Source: Chloroflexota bacterium
GTDB taxonomy: Bacteria; Chloroflexota; Ktedonobacteria; Ktedonobacterales; Ktedonobacteraceae
Assembly: GCA_021828635.1 (NCBI GenBank)
Contig: JAJZEJ010000855.1
Coordinates: 1-7,959 of the forward strand
Direction: 5' to 3'
DNA: 7,959 nucleotides
The notes under the pieces were generated by a model that was not told the origin of the DNA, did not search any database, and saw only the letters and a program-made list of their open reading frames with translations. Position 1 is the first letter of the stretch. Each line of letters opens with the position of its first letter. The position numbers were made by a program, and so were the translations under genes. Shown piece after piece: positions 1 to 6,927 of the stretch.

Positions 1-2300
1 TCCATCGGAAGAACTTTACCCTTCGATCTTAACGCTTGATACTTCTTATAGCTAATGCTGACAAAAAGCTGCGAAGCTTCTAAGAAATCATTTTGCGTCG
101 TGTATGCGATGTATTGTTCCTCAAAGGATTGTGGCAGGACTTCAATGCCATCGAACAACTCTGCAAACTTCTCTTCTAGTGCTTTATTAGTATCAAACGG
201 ACGTAAATCTTGTAATAAGGAGGTAGCAAGTGCATATTGCTTGTCATACGCTTCTTTCCAGGGATCGTGTATTGCGGGTGTCGAGTAAATTTCGTCAAGC
301 CATTGCTCAATCACCATCTCATCAATATCTTCGTCATTATGTTGTTCCAGCACTTCAAGCGTTTTTTGCACCAGATTTTCCTGATAGACTCCTTGACCAT
401 CGCCAGGTTGACGAAAGATATGTACTGGAACAATACCCTTTTTGCAGGCGCGGTTCACCCGTCCAAAACGCTGAACGAGAGCATCAAGAGGTGCAGGATC
501 GCTGTAGATGGTATCGAGATCAATATTAAGGCTTACTTCGACTACCTGAGTAGCTACGACAGCAATAGCACTATGCGCAGTGCCAATCTCGCAACAGGCT
601 CGAATTTCGTTCTCGCGTACCGAACGATCTTTAATCGTAAAACGGCTATGAATAAGTTTTGTTCGTTCCGCGCCAAGCCGCTCTTGTAAGATTTTATAGA
701 CATCTTGCGCTTTTGCCACTGTATTACAACAGACGAGAACCGATTTCCCCTGCTGGACATCGGCGGCAATCTGGTTAATACCATCTTGGAGAAGATCGCC
801 ATCCAGCAACTTGAGATGGTGGCGACGAAATTGTTGGAAAAGTTCCGCATCCGCACGTATAGGCTGGTCAATGCCAAGAATTTCCGGCATAATCTCGCGT
901 AAGATGGAGGGAAAGGTTGCGGACATCACAAAGAAACGTGCGCCATAATTTTCTCGCAGATGCTTGACCAGTGCGAGAATCAAGGCGAGCCGATTGGCTT
1001 CATAGGCATGAATTTCATCGAAAATGAAGGCCGCATGTGTATAGTCGGCCAACATGCCTTCAAAACCGCGCAACTGATAGAGTGTTTTCAACATTTGATA
1101 GGGGCTAAACACCTTGATAGCGCAAGCATGGAGCCGCGCAAGATTCTGTTGCCATTTCGCTGCTTGGGCAGGAGATGCTGGGCCATTCTCGCTATTGAGC
1201 ATGTGCTGATAGAGTACCTGCAATGCACGTCCATGTTGCAGGCCAACAGATTGTTCACCAAAGTAATGCGGTGAACGCAAACGATCATACATTGCATTCA
1301 TACTTGCCTGATAAGGTAAGGTGTAGAAAACACGTGATGTGACCTTTGTACCATCTCCTAATACCCAGAACAGAGCTGATTCCGTTTTTCCACTGCCGGT
1401 AGGTGCAATGAGCATGGCCGAGGTTGCATGGCTCAGCGCACTCGCACTCTGATGACTATAGATAGTGATCTCTTTCTGATTGCCCAACTGTGCGCGTAAA
1501 TAGTGCGCCAAATCCTCTGCCAGCGTTTCCCAGGAACGTTGTACACCTTGTGGAATCTGTGCTAAATGGGCCGAAGCAGCATGATCTGCTGTTGTCGTCA
1601 AACCACGCAGCATCACAAGTGTTGTGACAATACGCAGATCGCGTTCGGAAGGAAGATGCTTGAGAAAGCGTCTATAGTTAGTGAGCCAGGTATAGGTACG
1701 GTGTATACCTTCTACACAAACCATGCGTACTGCCTGCTCTTCATCAACAAGCATGACGGGCAGAACACCGAATTGACTCAAGCCAAGAGCCTCGATCCAT
1801 GAGGCGGAACAATCATGTAGCCATCTCCATAGCCCTCGCACTGTCGGCTCATCAATCTCTACCAGCATCCCTTCCACCAGCTCCAATCCGCTCTGCTGAT
1901 CGTAGCTCGCGGTAATCTCACTGGCATCACGATGATGCGAGACGATGGCAGCCAGCACCCACTGTTGTTCTGTGATAGAAAATGACGCTGCTATCCAGTC
2001 CAGAAAGGCCAGTGAGAGAACCTCATGACGGCGTTTCCAGGGTTTTTTGCCACGCAATGCCAGTTGGAAACCACTAGCAGCTTTGCCTAAATCATGCAAA
2101 AAGCAGGCCCAGAACAGGCAATGCCAGAGGCGAGAGGCATTGACATACTCAGCAAGGTCTGGACGCAAGCGCATTAGTTCCGCTAAACGCTCCAGAACCA
2201 GCCAAGTATGCTGCGCCAAGCTCTCTCCCGCCTGCCCACGAGTGACACTACTTTTGGCCCATAGTGTGTCTAACCAATCAGGCCAACAGGATGGTTTCAT
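1..2300 (-). CDS. cas3: Cas3, fused HD nuclease-helicase of the type I system (3' end cut by window edge)
   Basis: This is the effector nuclease-helicase that Cascade recruits to target DNA; it nicks and then unwinds and degrades the displaced strand. I translated 766 codons without a stop before the frame leaves the window. The N-terminal HD domain (about residues 25-245) shows H31, the HDLGK motif with H69 and D70, H92, the H122-H123 pair and D239 in TTADHAAS, which fits a complete metal-binding set. The helicase part shows Walker A APTGSGKT (299-306), the DEIH box (428-431), SAT (460-462), the HSRF segment near 551, a motif V region around 584-594 and motif VI QRFGRVNR (610-617). The ATG at 2300 lies 6 bases after AGGAG and overlaps the end of cas5 by 23 bases, so translation is probably coupled. 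Nuclease and helicase are in one chain, not split into Cas3'' and Cas3'. The missing part is the far C-terminus. Confidence 0.96.
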   Translation of the reverse strand, partial: MKPSCWPDWLDTLWAKSSVTRGQAGESLAQHTWLVLERLAELMRLRPDLAEYVNASRLWHCLFWACFLHDLGKAASGFQLALRGKKPWKRRHEVLSLAFLDWIAASFSITEQQWVLAAIVSHHRDASEITASYDQQSGLELVEGMLVEIDEPTVRGLWRWLHDCSASWIEALGLSQFGVLPVMLVDEEQAVRMVCVEGIHRTYTWLTNYRRFLKHLPSERDLRIVTTLVMLRGLTTTADHAASAHLAQIPQGVQRSWETLAEDLAHYLRAQLGNQKEITIYSHQSASALSHATSAMLIAPTGSGKTESALFWVLGDGTKVTSRVFYTLPYQASMNAMYDRLRSPHYFGEQSVGLQHGRALQVLYQHMLNSENGPASPAQAAKWQQNLARLHACAIKVFSPYQMLKTLYQLRGFEGMLADYTHAAFIFDEIHAYEANRLALILALVKHLRENYGARFFVMSATFPSILREIMPEILGIDQPIRADAELFQQFRRHHLKLLDGDLLQDGINQIAADVQQGKSVLVCCNTVAKAQDVYKILQERLGAERTKLIHSRFTIKDRSVRENEIRACCEIGTAHSAIAVVATQVVEVSLNIDLDTIYSDPAPLDALVQRFGRVNRACKKGIVPVHIFRQPGDGQGVYQENLVQKTLEVLEQHNDEDIDEMVIEQWLDEIYSTPAIHDPWKEAYDKQYALATSLLQDLRPFDTNKALEEKFAELFDGIEVLPQSFEEQYIAYTTQNDFLEASQLFVSISYKKYQALRSKGKVLPM

Positions 2301-3015
2301 GCTGCTCTCCTACAAAAGAATGGAACATGAGGCGCAGGGAATCTCCGCGATACTGCGGCGATGCGGGATCAACCCAGAATGTCTTTTGCTCGCTAAACCA
2401 GAAATCGCTGCTATGCACCCGATTCTCCAGGAACACATATCGTGCGAAGGTTGGAACACGCTTGTGTTCATAGTCAATGTAGCGTGGCAGTAGTTCTGTA
2501 ACGCCCTGCCCAACCTGTGTTGCCATCGTATAGGGCAACAGGGTATGCTCAAAGTAAGCATGCTCCGCCTGCTCTAACTCTATGATCTCTAAAGAGGTGT
2601 AGGTAAACAGGTCTTGTGAGCGGCCCAGCACAACCGCATAGCGCGGACTACGAAAAGCGTCGATCCACTTAGGGCGATTGATATACAGCGTCAGACGTGG
2701 CTGGAAGAGCAACTCACGTTTGAATGGCTGGACATGAGCCTCTAGCACTTTAGGATATTTCGTTCCTTCTAGTTTTCCGCTAGATATTTCGAGCATAATA
2801 GTATGCTCCAGATCACTAAACGCGGTGCGGGCCGTGAAATGATAGGCGAACTGCAAATCTTCTGGTGCGACCAGATCACCAAGCGTACTGCATATATGCC
2901 TATAAATCGTTGCGGGCGGTGGCATGCGAAAGGTAGGCTGGATACTCAGCATAAAGTGTGGGCGGCGAAAGGAGGTAATTGCTCCCTCCGCCACAACTTT
3001 CAATACCTGCATCAT
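2278..3015 (-). CDS. cas5: Cas5, Cascade subunit binding the crRNA 5' handle (type I-B)
   Basis: Cas5 is the RAMP-fold subunit that caps the crRNA 5' handle in Cascade and contacts Cas8 and the first Cas7. From the ATG at 3015 the protein has 245 residues, normal for the family. The N-terminus carries the family pattern VVAEGAITSFRRPHF (residues 7-21), followed by QPTFRMPPPATIY (26-38), where Cas5 proteins have a Pro-rich turn. LGRSQDL (130-136) is a strong Cas5 signature. Three in-frame ATGs are close together (3021, 3015, 3012). The SD at 3022-3030 touches the first, which is too close, and is well placed for the second or third; I chose 3015. The gene starts 13 bases after the cas7 stop and its end overlaps the cas3 start. 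The position where I expect Gly in the PPPSTIYG-type motif is Arg39 here, a small deviation from memory of the family. Confidence 0.93.
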   Translation of the reverse strand: MMQVLKVVAEGAITSFRRPHFMLSIQPTFRMPPPATIYRHICSTLGDLVAPEDLQFAYHFTARTAFSDLEHTIMLEISSGKLEGTKYPKVLEAHVQPFKRELLFQPRLTLYINRPKWIDAFRSPRYAVVLGRSQDLFTYTSLEIIELEQAEHAYFEHTLLPYTMATQVGQGVTELLPRYIDYEHKRVPTFARYVFLENRVHSSDFWFSEQKTFWVDPASPQYRGDSLRLMFHSFVGEQHETILLA

Positions 3016-3021
3016 AGGCAT

Positions 3022-3030
3022 CCTTCCCTT
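3022..3030 (-). promoter_or_regulatory. cas5 ribosome binding site overlapping the cas7 stop
   Basis: The minus strand reads AAGGGAAGG, beginning inside the cas7 TAA stop codon (3029-3031). The SD is immediately next to the ATG at 3021, 6 bases from the ATG at 3015 and 9 from the ATG at 3012, which argues against the first ATG. Confidence 0.6.
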
Positions 3031-4093
3031 ATTTGAGCCAGGAGGCATTTTCAGGGCGAGCTAAATCTGCTACAAAGGCACGATAGGCATCACGTGGATG
3101 AGATACATGAATTGGCAAATCAGTAAGATCTGTAATAAATTCCTCGAACTGCTGGCGTTGCTCATCAAGATAGCCGCGCACCCATCCAACATAGATAGGC
3201 GAGAGTATCTCATCTCTCATTGTCGTCAGAGCTTCTTTCAGTGCCTCGTGCTTGACCGTAGGCAGTCCCTTGTTCGTCGCTCCAATGATATGCCCAAAGA
3301 TGTGATTGCCACCGCGTGTGACTGCCATGATACAGAAAGCTGGGGCAACATCAGTATAGTGCAAGGCTTGTTTCGCGCCACCTTCCAGCAGCGCCATCGC
3401 TTCAAATAATCCTTGTATACGTCTGATGCGCTCTTGTAGCGGCAAGCGGTATGCCTTCTCTGTTTCGAGATGTTCTAAGCCCTGTTGTTTCGCCAGATCA
3501 GTGCGTATAGAATCGAGATTGCGATAACCTGCTTTATTACGGTAAGAGAACGTACCGGCAGCATGCAAATCGAGCGAGAACAGACCTTGTAGCGTCGCAC
3601 GGTACAGCTGATGCTCATACGGAACGGGGTTGCCTTCGTGGCGTGACATCACACCGAAATCGTTGGTGATATTCACAGGTGCAATAGATACCAGTGTACT
3701 GGAGCGGAATGGTGATACACGTGTGACCGGGTCAGCGATATCTGTCGCTCTTTGCTGCGTTGGATCAGATTGAGCATCTTTTGCTAGCTTCTTGGGCGCG
3801 CGCATATACCCTAGCAGGTCGTCATCCCACCACATGATGGGATTGCTATCCGTATAGGCAATTTTATCTTCTCGATAGATAGGAGCAGGCGTCAACCCTT
3901 CTATGTGTGTTTGGGCGGTAGTGCGCAACCAGTAACGAAATGCCTGCGCCGAAACATAAGGATAAGTACCTTCACCAGTACGAATCATTTTCACACCGCT
4001 CGTATTTTGTTCTCGTTCACCGACAATATTGCCGAGGTTATTGAGTGCCGAAGCTGGTGCGTCAATCAGTAGAAGTCCTGTTACAAATGCCAT
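3029..4093 (-). CDS. cas7: Cas7, Cascade backbone subunit (Cst2/DevR family, type I-B)
   Basis: Cas7 polymerises along the crRNA spacer to form the Cascade backbone. The 354-residue protein starts MAFVTGLLLIDAPASALNNL, typical of the Cst2/DevR branch. It continues with YPYVSAQAFRYWLR (44-57), the RNA-binding N-terminal signature of this group. Other family features are a DDLLGYMR segment (90-98), the RVSPFRSSTLVSIAPV strand (125-140) and LLEGGAKQALHYTDVAPAF (235-253). The frame stays open upstream to an ATG at 4210, but that would overlap cas8 by 101 bases. An ATG at 4105 overlaps the SD itself. The ATG at 4093 begins exactly where family members usually begin and lies 11 bases after AAAGGA, so I chose it. 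It follows the cas8 stop by 16 bases and precedes cas5 by 13. Cas7/Cst2 together with a Cst1-type Cas8 points to subtype I-B of the Tneap kind. Confidence 0.94.
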   Translation of the reverse strand: MAFVTGLLLIDAPASALNNLGNIVGEREQNTSGVKMIRTGEGTYPYVSAQAFRYWLRTTAQTHIEGLTPAPIYREDKIAYTDSNPIMWWDDDLLGYMRAPKKLAKDAQSDPTQQRATDIADPVTRVSPFRSSTLVSIAPVNITNDFGVMSRHEGNPVPYEHQLYRATLQGLFSLDLHAAGTFSYRNKAGYRNLDSIRTDLAKQQGLEHLETEKAYRLPLQERIRRIQGLFEAMALLEGGAKQALHYTDVAPAFCIMAVTRGGNHIFGHIIGATNKGLPTVKHEALKEALTTMRDEILSPIYVGWVRGYLDEQRQQFEEFITDLTDLPIHVSHPRDAYRAFVADLARPENASWLK

Positions 4094-4109
4094 GACAAAA
4101 ATCATCCTT

Positions 4110-4487
4110 TCATTGTTGAATTGTATCTTCAATATTCGTGTCAATATCCGCGCTATCAGGCAAGGCGTCTGGATGGGAGCCGAACCAATCCTTCTGATAG
4201 AGTTGCTCAATCATGCGGATGAGGACGAGATCACGGGCAAAGCGCCAATTAGGAGACATCATCTCATAGCCGTCCTCGAAAACACGTATATATGGCTCCA
4301 GAACAATCAGTGGGGCATGACCAGCTTTTACGTGCTTGTAATTAGCACGTAGTAGCAGTGAACGAAAATCGCCCGCTTGCCGTACTTTATAGAAATTGCG
4401 GAAGAAGCCGTTGTCGTTCTGCTCTATGACATAGTTTGCGAGCCTATCGCCCAGATCGCGGATTTCGTCAATACGCTCTTTCTCCAT
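4110..4487 (-). CDS. cas11: Predicted Cas11 small subunit, translated from an internal start in cas8
   Basis: This nested reading frame, in the same frame as cas8, would give 125 residues starting MEKERIDEIRDLG (Cas8 residues 384-508). In types I-B, I-C and I-D the Cascade small subunit is known to be made by internal translation at the 3' end of the large-subunit gene; it lines the complex along the non-target strand. Here the ATG at 4487 is preceded by AGAGGTGAT at 4492-4500, a very good match to the 16S rRNA 3' end, with 8 bases between AGG and the ATG. This SD is at least as good as those of the annotated genes. The product is rich in charged helical sequence, as small subunits are, and no separate cas11 is visible. 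The SD and start codon are seen; expression and role are inferred. The alternative is a chance SD produced by the codons for Lys-Glu-Val-Ile. Confidence 0.75.
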   Translation of the reverse strand: MEKERIDEIRDLGDRLANYVIEQNDNGFFRNFYKVRQAGDFRSLLLRANYKHVKAGHAPLIVLEPYIRVFEDGYEMMSPNWRFARDLVLIRMIEQLYQKDWFGSHPDALPDSADIDTNIEDTIQQ

Positions 4488-5636
4488 ATGAATCACCTCT
4501 TTCAAAAATAACGCTGTAAAAATCCAGGAAAGTAGGTTGGCTTCCTGACGCAAATTGTACTCGCGGCGCGGATCACCTTGAAAAGTCTTGCGTTTAGGAA
4601 CACGTAACAGGTAGGTCATGACAAAACCGTGTGCATGAGACGGGAGGCGCAGCAAATCTTCGTAGAAGAAGTTGCGCTTTGGTGGTACCGCAGCCACAAC
4701 TACTTCTTTCGTTTTAGGCTTTGTTTTGCCCTTGTCAGGTTTTGCACGTTCCCAGCCTCGTCGCTCAAGCTCGTGCCAGATGGGGCGATAATCTGGATGG
4801 TGCATTTTATGAAGGAAGCGTACAATACTCATCGGCAGGTGATAGATGCTAAGTGGCGGACTTTTCTCATCCAATGCAGATGATTGTCCACTGTTTGAAA
4901 GATGATAAGCTGTGATAGAATAGGGCTGTTTTTCTGCATATGCATCTCCCTGGTTCCTATCCATTTCCAGAATCGTCTCAACAAGCAATGTCTGTGGTGA
5001 AGGTGAAGCATCCTGCATTTTCGTTTCACCGTTCGCTCTTGCCAGTGTTATCGCCTCTTTATTCTTATGTAAAGCCTCACGGGCTGCCATAAGCAAAATT
5101 TCTGGATTATCCGAATGAATAGCTAGCAACCGACCATTGCATTTAAGACAACCCATCGGGAAGAATTGTAGGCAGAGCAAAGCTTCACCGGATACTGGCA
5201 TGCCAGGATCACCCCAGGGAGAGAAGTTAATTACATTTTCTCCGGTAATAAGAGGAATATGTTGTCGATATGCTCTCCCAGGAGGTAACTCCTTTGTGAG
5301 AGAAAGCCCACGCCCTAATGCGGGCAATCCCGTGAAGACGCACATCTCCTCACTTCTGAGAACATCAGGCCCAATACTTCTCGCTACCAGATGGGCATAC
5401 GCTCTTCGGCGTTCCGGGTTATCCTTAAATGCCGGTTGAGTAAAATCAGAGTTCGGTAGCGAGACTGTCAAAAATGAGGTAAGCGGTTGCTGCGTGTAGT
5501 TATCCTCAATAAATTTGGCTACGCTCTCCAGATCGGCCATTTCGAGATCTTCGGGACGCTCTTTTCGGGCATGGGCCACAATAGTTGCAAGGCCCACATC
5601 GAAAAATGGATGCCCCATATAGTGCAACTTGTACAT
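4110..5636 (-). CDS. cas8b: Cas8, large subunit of type I-B Cascade (Cst1/CXXC-CXXC family)
   Basis: This is the Cascade large subunit, which in type I systems recognises the PAM and helps to recruit Cas3. From the ATG at 5636 it has 508 residues. The opening (MYKLHYMGHPFFDVGLAT) and the C-terminal block (FFRNFYKVRQAGDFRSLLLR at 411-430; WRFARDLVLIRMIEQLY at 464-480) match my memory of the Cst1 family. That family is named for two CXXC pairs. Here only the second is intact (C163-L-K-C166); the first reads C99-V-F-T102. A Lys/Pro-rich linker (about 299-321) separates the N-terminal part from the helical C-terminal half. A GTG at 5642 is also in frame, but it abuts the SD (AAAGGAGT, 5641-5648), whereas the ATG at 5636 is well spaced. 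An internal start near residue 384 is annotated separately. Being the most diverged Cas protein, its family placement is less certain than for cas7 or cas5. Confidence 0.9.
   Translation of the reverse strand: MYKLHYMGHPFFDVGLATIVAHARKERPEDLEMADLESVAKFIEDNYTQQPLTSFLTVSLPNSDFTQPAFKDNPERRRAYAHLVARSIGPDVLRSEEMCVFTGLPALGRGLSLTKELPPGRAYRQHIPLITGENVINFSPWGDPGMPVSGEALLCLQFFPMGCLKCNGRLLAIHSDNPEILLMAAREALHKNKEAITLARANGETKMQDASPSPQTLLVETILEMDRNQGDAYAEKQPYSITAYHLSNSGQSSALDEKSPPLSIYHLPMSIVRFLHKMHHPDYRPIWHELERRGWERAKPDKGKTKPKTKEVVVAAVPPKRNFFYEDLLRLPSHAHGFVMTYLLRVPKRKTFQGDPRREYNLRQEANLLSWIFTALFLKEVIHMEKERIDEIRDLGDRLANYVIEQNDNGFFRNFYKVRQAGDFRSLLLRANYKHVKAGHAPLIVLEPYIRVFEDGYEMMSPNWRFARDLVLIRMIEQLYQKDWFGSHPDALPDSADIDTNIEDTIQQ
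4492..4500 (-). promoter_or_regulatory. Internal ribosome binding site within cas8 (for Cas11)
   Basis: On the minus strand this reads AGAGGTGAT, followed by TCAT and then ATG at 4487. It pairs with the AUCACCUC part of the usual bacterial anti-SD at near-ideal spacing. It lies wholly within codons for Cas8 residues Lys379 to Ile382, so it has no role in starting cas8 and is best explained by internal initiation. Confidence 0.72.
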
Positions 5637-5640
5637 TGAC

Positions 5641-5648
5641 ACTCCTTT
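5641..5648 (-). promoter_or_regulatory. cas8 ribosome binding site that decides its start
   Basis: The minus strand reads AAAGGAGT followed by GTCAATG. The SD runs directly into the GTG at 5642, leaving no spacing, but lies 5-6 bases before the ATG at 5636. This favours the ATG. Confidence 0.7.
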
Positions 5649-5733
5649 CCATATAATTTTATTTACTTGAATAACCCTTCTGCATCAGCTTTCTAAAAAC
5701 GGTAGTTTGTACCAAGTAGGTACTAGCTATCTA
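5643..5733. other. Intergenic gap between the type III-B and type I-B modules
   Basis: These 91 bases are the only real gap in the window; all other junctions are 22 bases or less. Read on the minus strand, the gap holds two overlapping short inverted repeats after the cmr6 stop, a run of five T, an A/T-rich tract with TAAAAT and TTATAT as possible -10 elements, and the cas8 SD. I found no convincing -35 box at the right distance. It could hold a weak terminator and a promoter for cas8, or may simply be read through. Confidence 0.6.
5693..5723 (-). terminator. Weak hairpins with a short T run after cmr6, possible attenuator or terminator
   Basis: On the minus strand the first hairpin is GTACC-TACTT-GGTAC (5723-5709), a 5-base stem with a 5-base loop. 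A second, GGTA-CAAAC-TACC (5713-5701), shares the GGTA arm and is followed at once by GTTTTTAG (5700-5693). The two cannot form together. The stems are short and not GC-rich, so any termination would be inefficient, and chance is a real alternative. Confidence 0.3.
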
Positions 5734-6495
5734 TCATACTCCCCTCAACTCCATGCGCCCGTAGCCACTGGAGGTTTTGGCACCGATACCGAAATCGCGT
5801 AGGGCGTGTTGTAGGATGGTGAAGGTTTGGGTGAGCCAAGCGGCGGGTTCGTCCAGGTTGGGCGCGGAAAGGGCGATCAGATAGGTGCCAGTTGCACTCA
5901 GGAATGGTACCGGCACAGGCTGGTCGCGGTCGGTCGGCTCGCCATTGCCTTGATAATATTGCTGGTGATGCACGGTAATTACGTCGGGGTAGAGCGCCTG
6001 CTTGTTATAACCGGTGCCAGGAATGTAGAGTGCATCGAGAAAGATGATGAAACCCGCCGTGTCGGTCGTGCCGAAAAGCGCCGTGTGGGCCTCGCTACCA
6101 CGTCTCCACACAGAACCAAGACGCTGATGAGCATAGCTGGCGGCCAGACCTTTGAGGGCGCTGCCGGGTATATAAGGAACGCCATAGGTATGATGAAGCG
6201 CGATGGCTGTTTCCAGCACGCTCTCCTCACCCAGACCCACAGCCATGCGACCAAGCACTCTAGCATGACCCAACTTTATATGATGCTCCTGCTCTAAGGC
6301 TGCTTGCCAACGCTGATAAAACGCTTTGTACAGCTCGGAAGGCTGCATAGTGGCAACCTGCTCAACCAGTTCGGCGCGTGTAGTGGATTTCTCATTGTCA
6401 CCCATGTATTTATCAAGCCAGAGACCAGCGTGTACTCCTGCTCTATTGCCTTGCGTAATATGTTGATACACATTAGCGAGTTGCGAACGATACAT
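5734..6495 (-). CDS. cmr6: Cmr6, type III-B RAMP subunit
   Basis: Cmr6 is a Cas7-like RAMP subunit that, with Cmr1, closes the 3' (head) end of the Cmr complex. The 253-residue protein shows the RAMP core RMAVGLGEESVLETAIALHH (83-102), the PYIPGSALKG motif (107-116), VHHQQYYQ (175-182) followed by the Pro-rich DQPVPVPFLS (191-200), and the Gly-rich C-terminal loop FGIGAKTSSGYGR (235-247). The VHHQQYY block and the GIGAKT loop are distinctive for Cmr6. The N-terminal 75 residues are helical and less conserved. The ATG at 6495 is preceded by AAGGGAG, 22 bases after the cmr5 stop. It is the last gene of the type III-B block and sits where a I-B locus of this kind often has cas6, just ahead of cas8. 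Confidence 0.95.
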   Translation of the reverse strand: MYRSQLANVYQHITQGNRAGVHAGLWLDKYMGDNEKSTTRAELVEQVATMQPSELYKAFYQRWQAALEQEHHIKLGHARVLGRMAVGLGEESVLETAIALHHTYGVPYIPGSALKGLAASYAHQRLGSVWRRGSEAHTALFGTTDTAGFIIFLDALYIPGTGYNKQALYPDVITVHHQQYYQGNGEPTDRDQPVPVPFLSATGTYLIALSAPNLDEPAAWLTQTFTILQHALRDFGIGAKTSSGYGRMELRGV

Positions 6496-6517
6496 ATCTT
6501 TTGCGCTCCCTTCTTTC

Positions 6518-6913
6518 CTACTGATCTTCTACCGACTGCGCATCATGAACGTCGAGCAGCGATTGGGCGAAGCGTTTGTACCATAACAGAGCGGCTAATG
6601 CCTGCTGTGTCAGCAGCATGTATTCAGTCAGTTCGGCCTCGCGGGCGCGTTCGAGCAACTGTTTCCTGTCAGTTTTGCCAAGCGTCTCTGCGACATCATC
6701 GAGGATTTGTCGATGGGCCTGGTTGTCTTTCGCTTTGTCCTTTGCTTTCGTATCAATGAATGCGAGCGCCTGCACCAGCCCACTCGTGCGAATCAACACG
6801 GGCAATTTGTGAGCCAGTCCGCCATACTGGTTGCGCTTCTTTTCTGGCCATGCCTGTATCTTTTCTACTTGCTGATAGATAGCATGCGCGTATTTTTGAT
6901 CGCGTGTTTGCAT
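6518..6913 (-). CDS. cmr5: Cmr5, small helical subunit of the type III-B complex
   Basis: Cmr5 is the all-helical small subunit (Cas11-like) that forms a second filament along the Cmr4 backbone. The 131-residue protein begins MQTRDQKYAHAIYQQV, close to the family's RDQKYA start. It has the best-conserved block at 30-53 (YGGLAHKLPVLIRTSGL followed by VQALAF) and a C-terminal helix with LAALLWYKRFAQS (106-118). The frame is open upstream to 7114, inside cmr4, but the ATG at 6913 follows GAAGGGA at proper distance and starts at the family's usual first residue, so I rejected the longer form. It starts 14 bases after the cmr4 stop and ends 22 bases before cmr6. A Lys/Asp-rich insert (55-64, TKAKDKAKDN) is probably a surface loop. 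Confidence 0.95.
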   Translation of the reverse strand: MQTRDQKYAHAIYQQVEKIQAWPEKKRNQYGGLAHKLPVLIRTSGLVQALAFIDTKAKDKAKDNQAHRQILDDVAETLGKTDRKQLLERAREAELTEYMLLTQQALAALLWYKRFAQSLLDVHDAQSVEDQ

Positions 6914-6927
6914 AGTTGCATTCCCTT

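Noticed and set aside
237..689. A 150-codon plus-strand open frame opposite cas3, and a similar one at 2047-2493
   Set aside because: Both lie opposite continuous Cas3 or Cas5 coding sequence with intact motifs and have no recognisable protein features.
554..877. A minus-strand open frame overlapping cas3 in another frame
   Set aside because: The Cas3 frame through this stretch encodes helicase motifs V and VI, so the other frame is a by-product.
2966..2979. Plus-strand AAAGGAGGTAATTG, which looks like a perfect ribosome binding site
   Set aside because: The following TTG frame meets a stop after a dozen codons, and on the minus strand the bases encode the conserved start of Cas5.
4094..4210. 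Longer N-terminus for Cas7 starting at 4210 or 4105
   Set aside because: It would overlap the conserved Cas8 C-terminus. The ATG at 4093 matches the usual family start, and 4105 overlaps the SD itself.
4617..4619. Another internal Met in Cas8 (residue 340) as a Cas11 start
   Set aside because: No SD precedes it, unlike Met384.
5693..5700. GTTTTTAG on the minus strand as a possible lone CRISPR repeat start
   Set aside because: There is only one copy, and no regularly spaced direct repeats were seen anywhere in the window.
5827..6297. A 156-codon open frame on the plus strand opposite cmr6
   Set aside because: It is the antisense shadow of a high-GC, clearly recognisable cmr6. The translation has no domain-like pattern.
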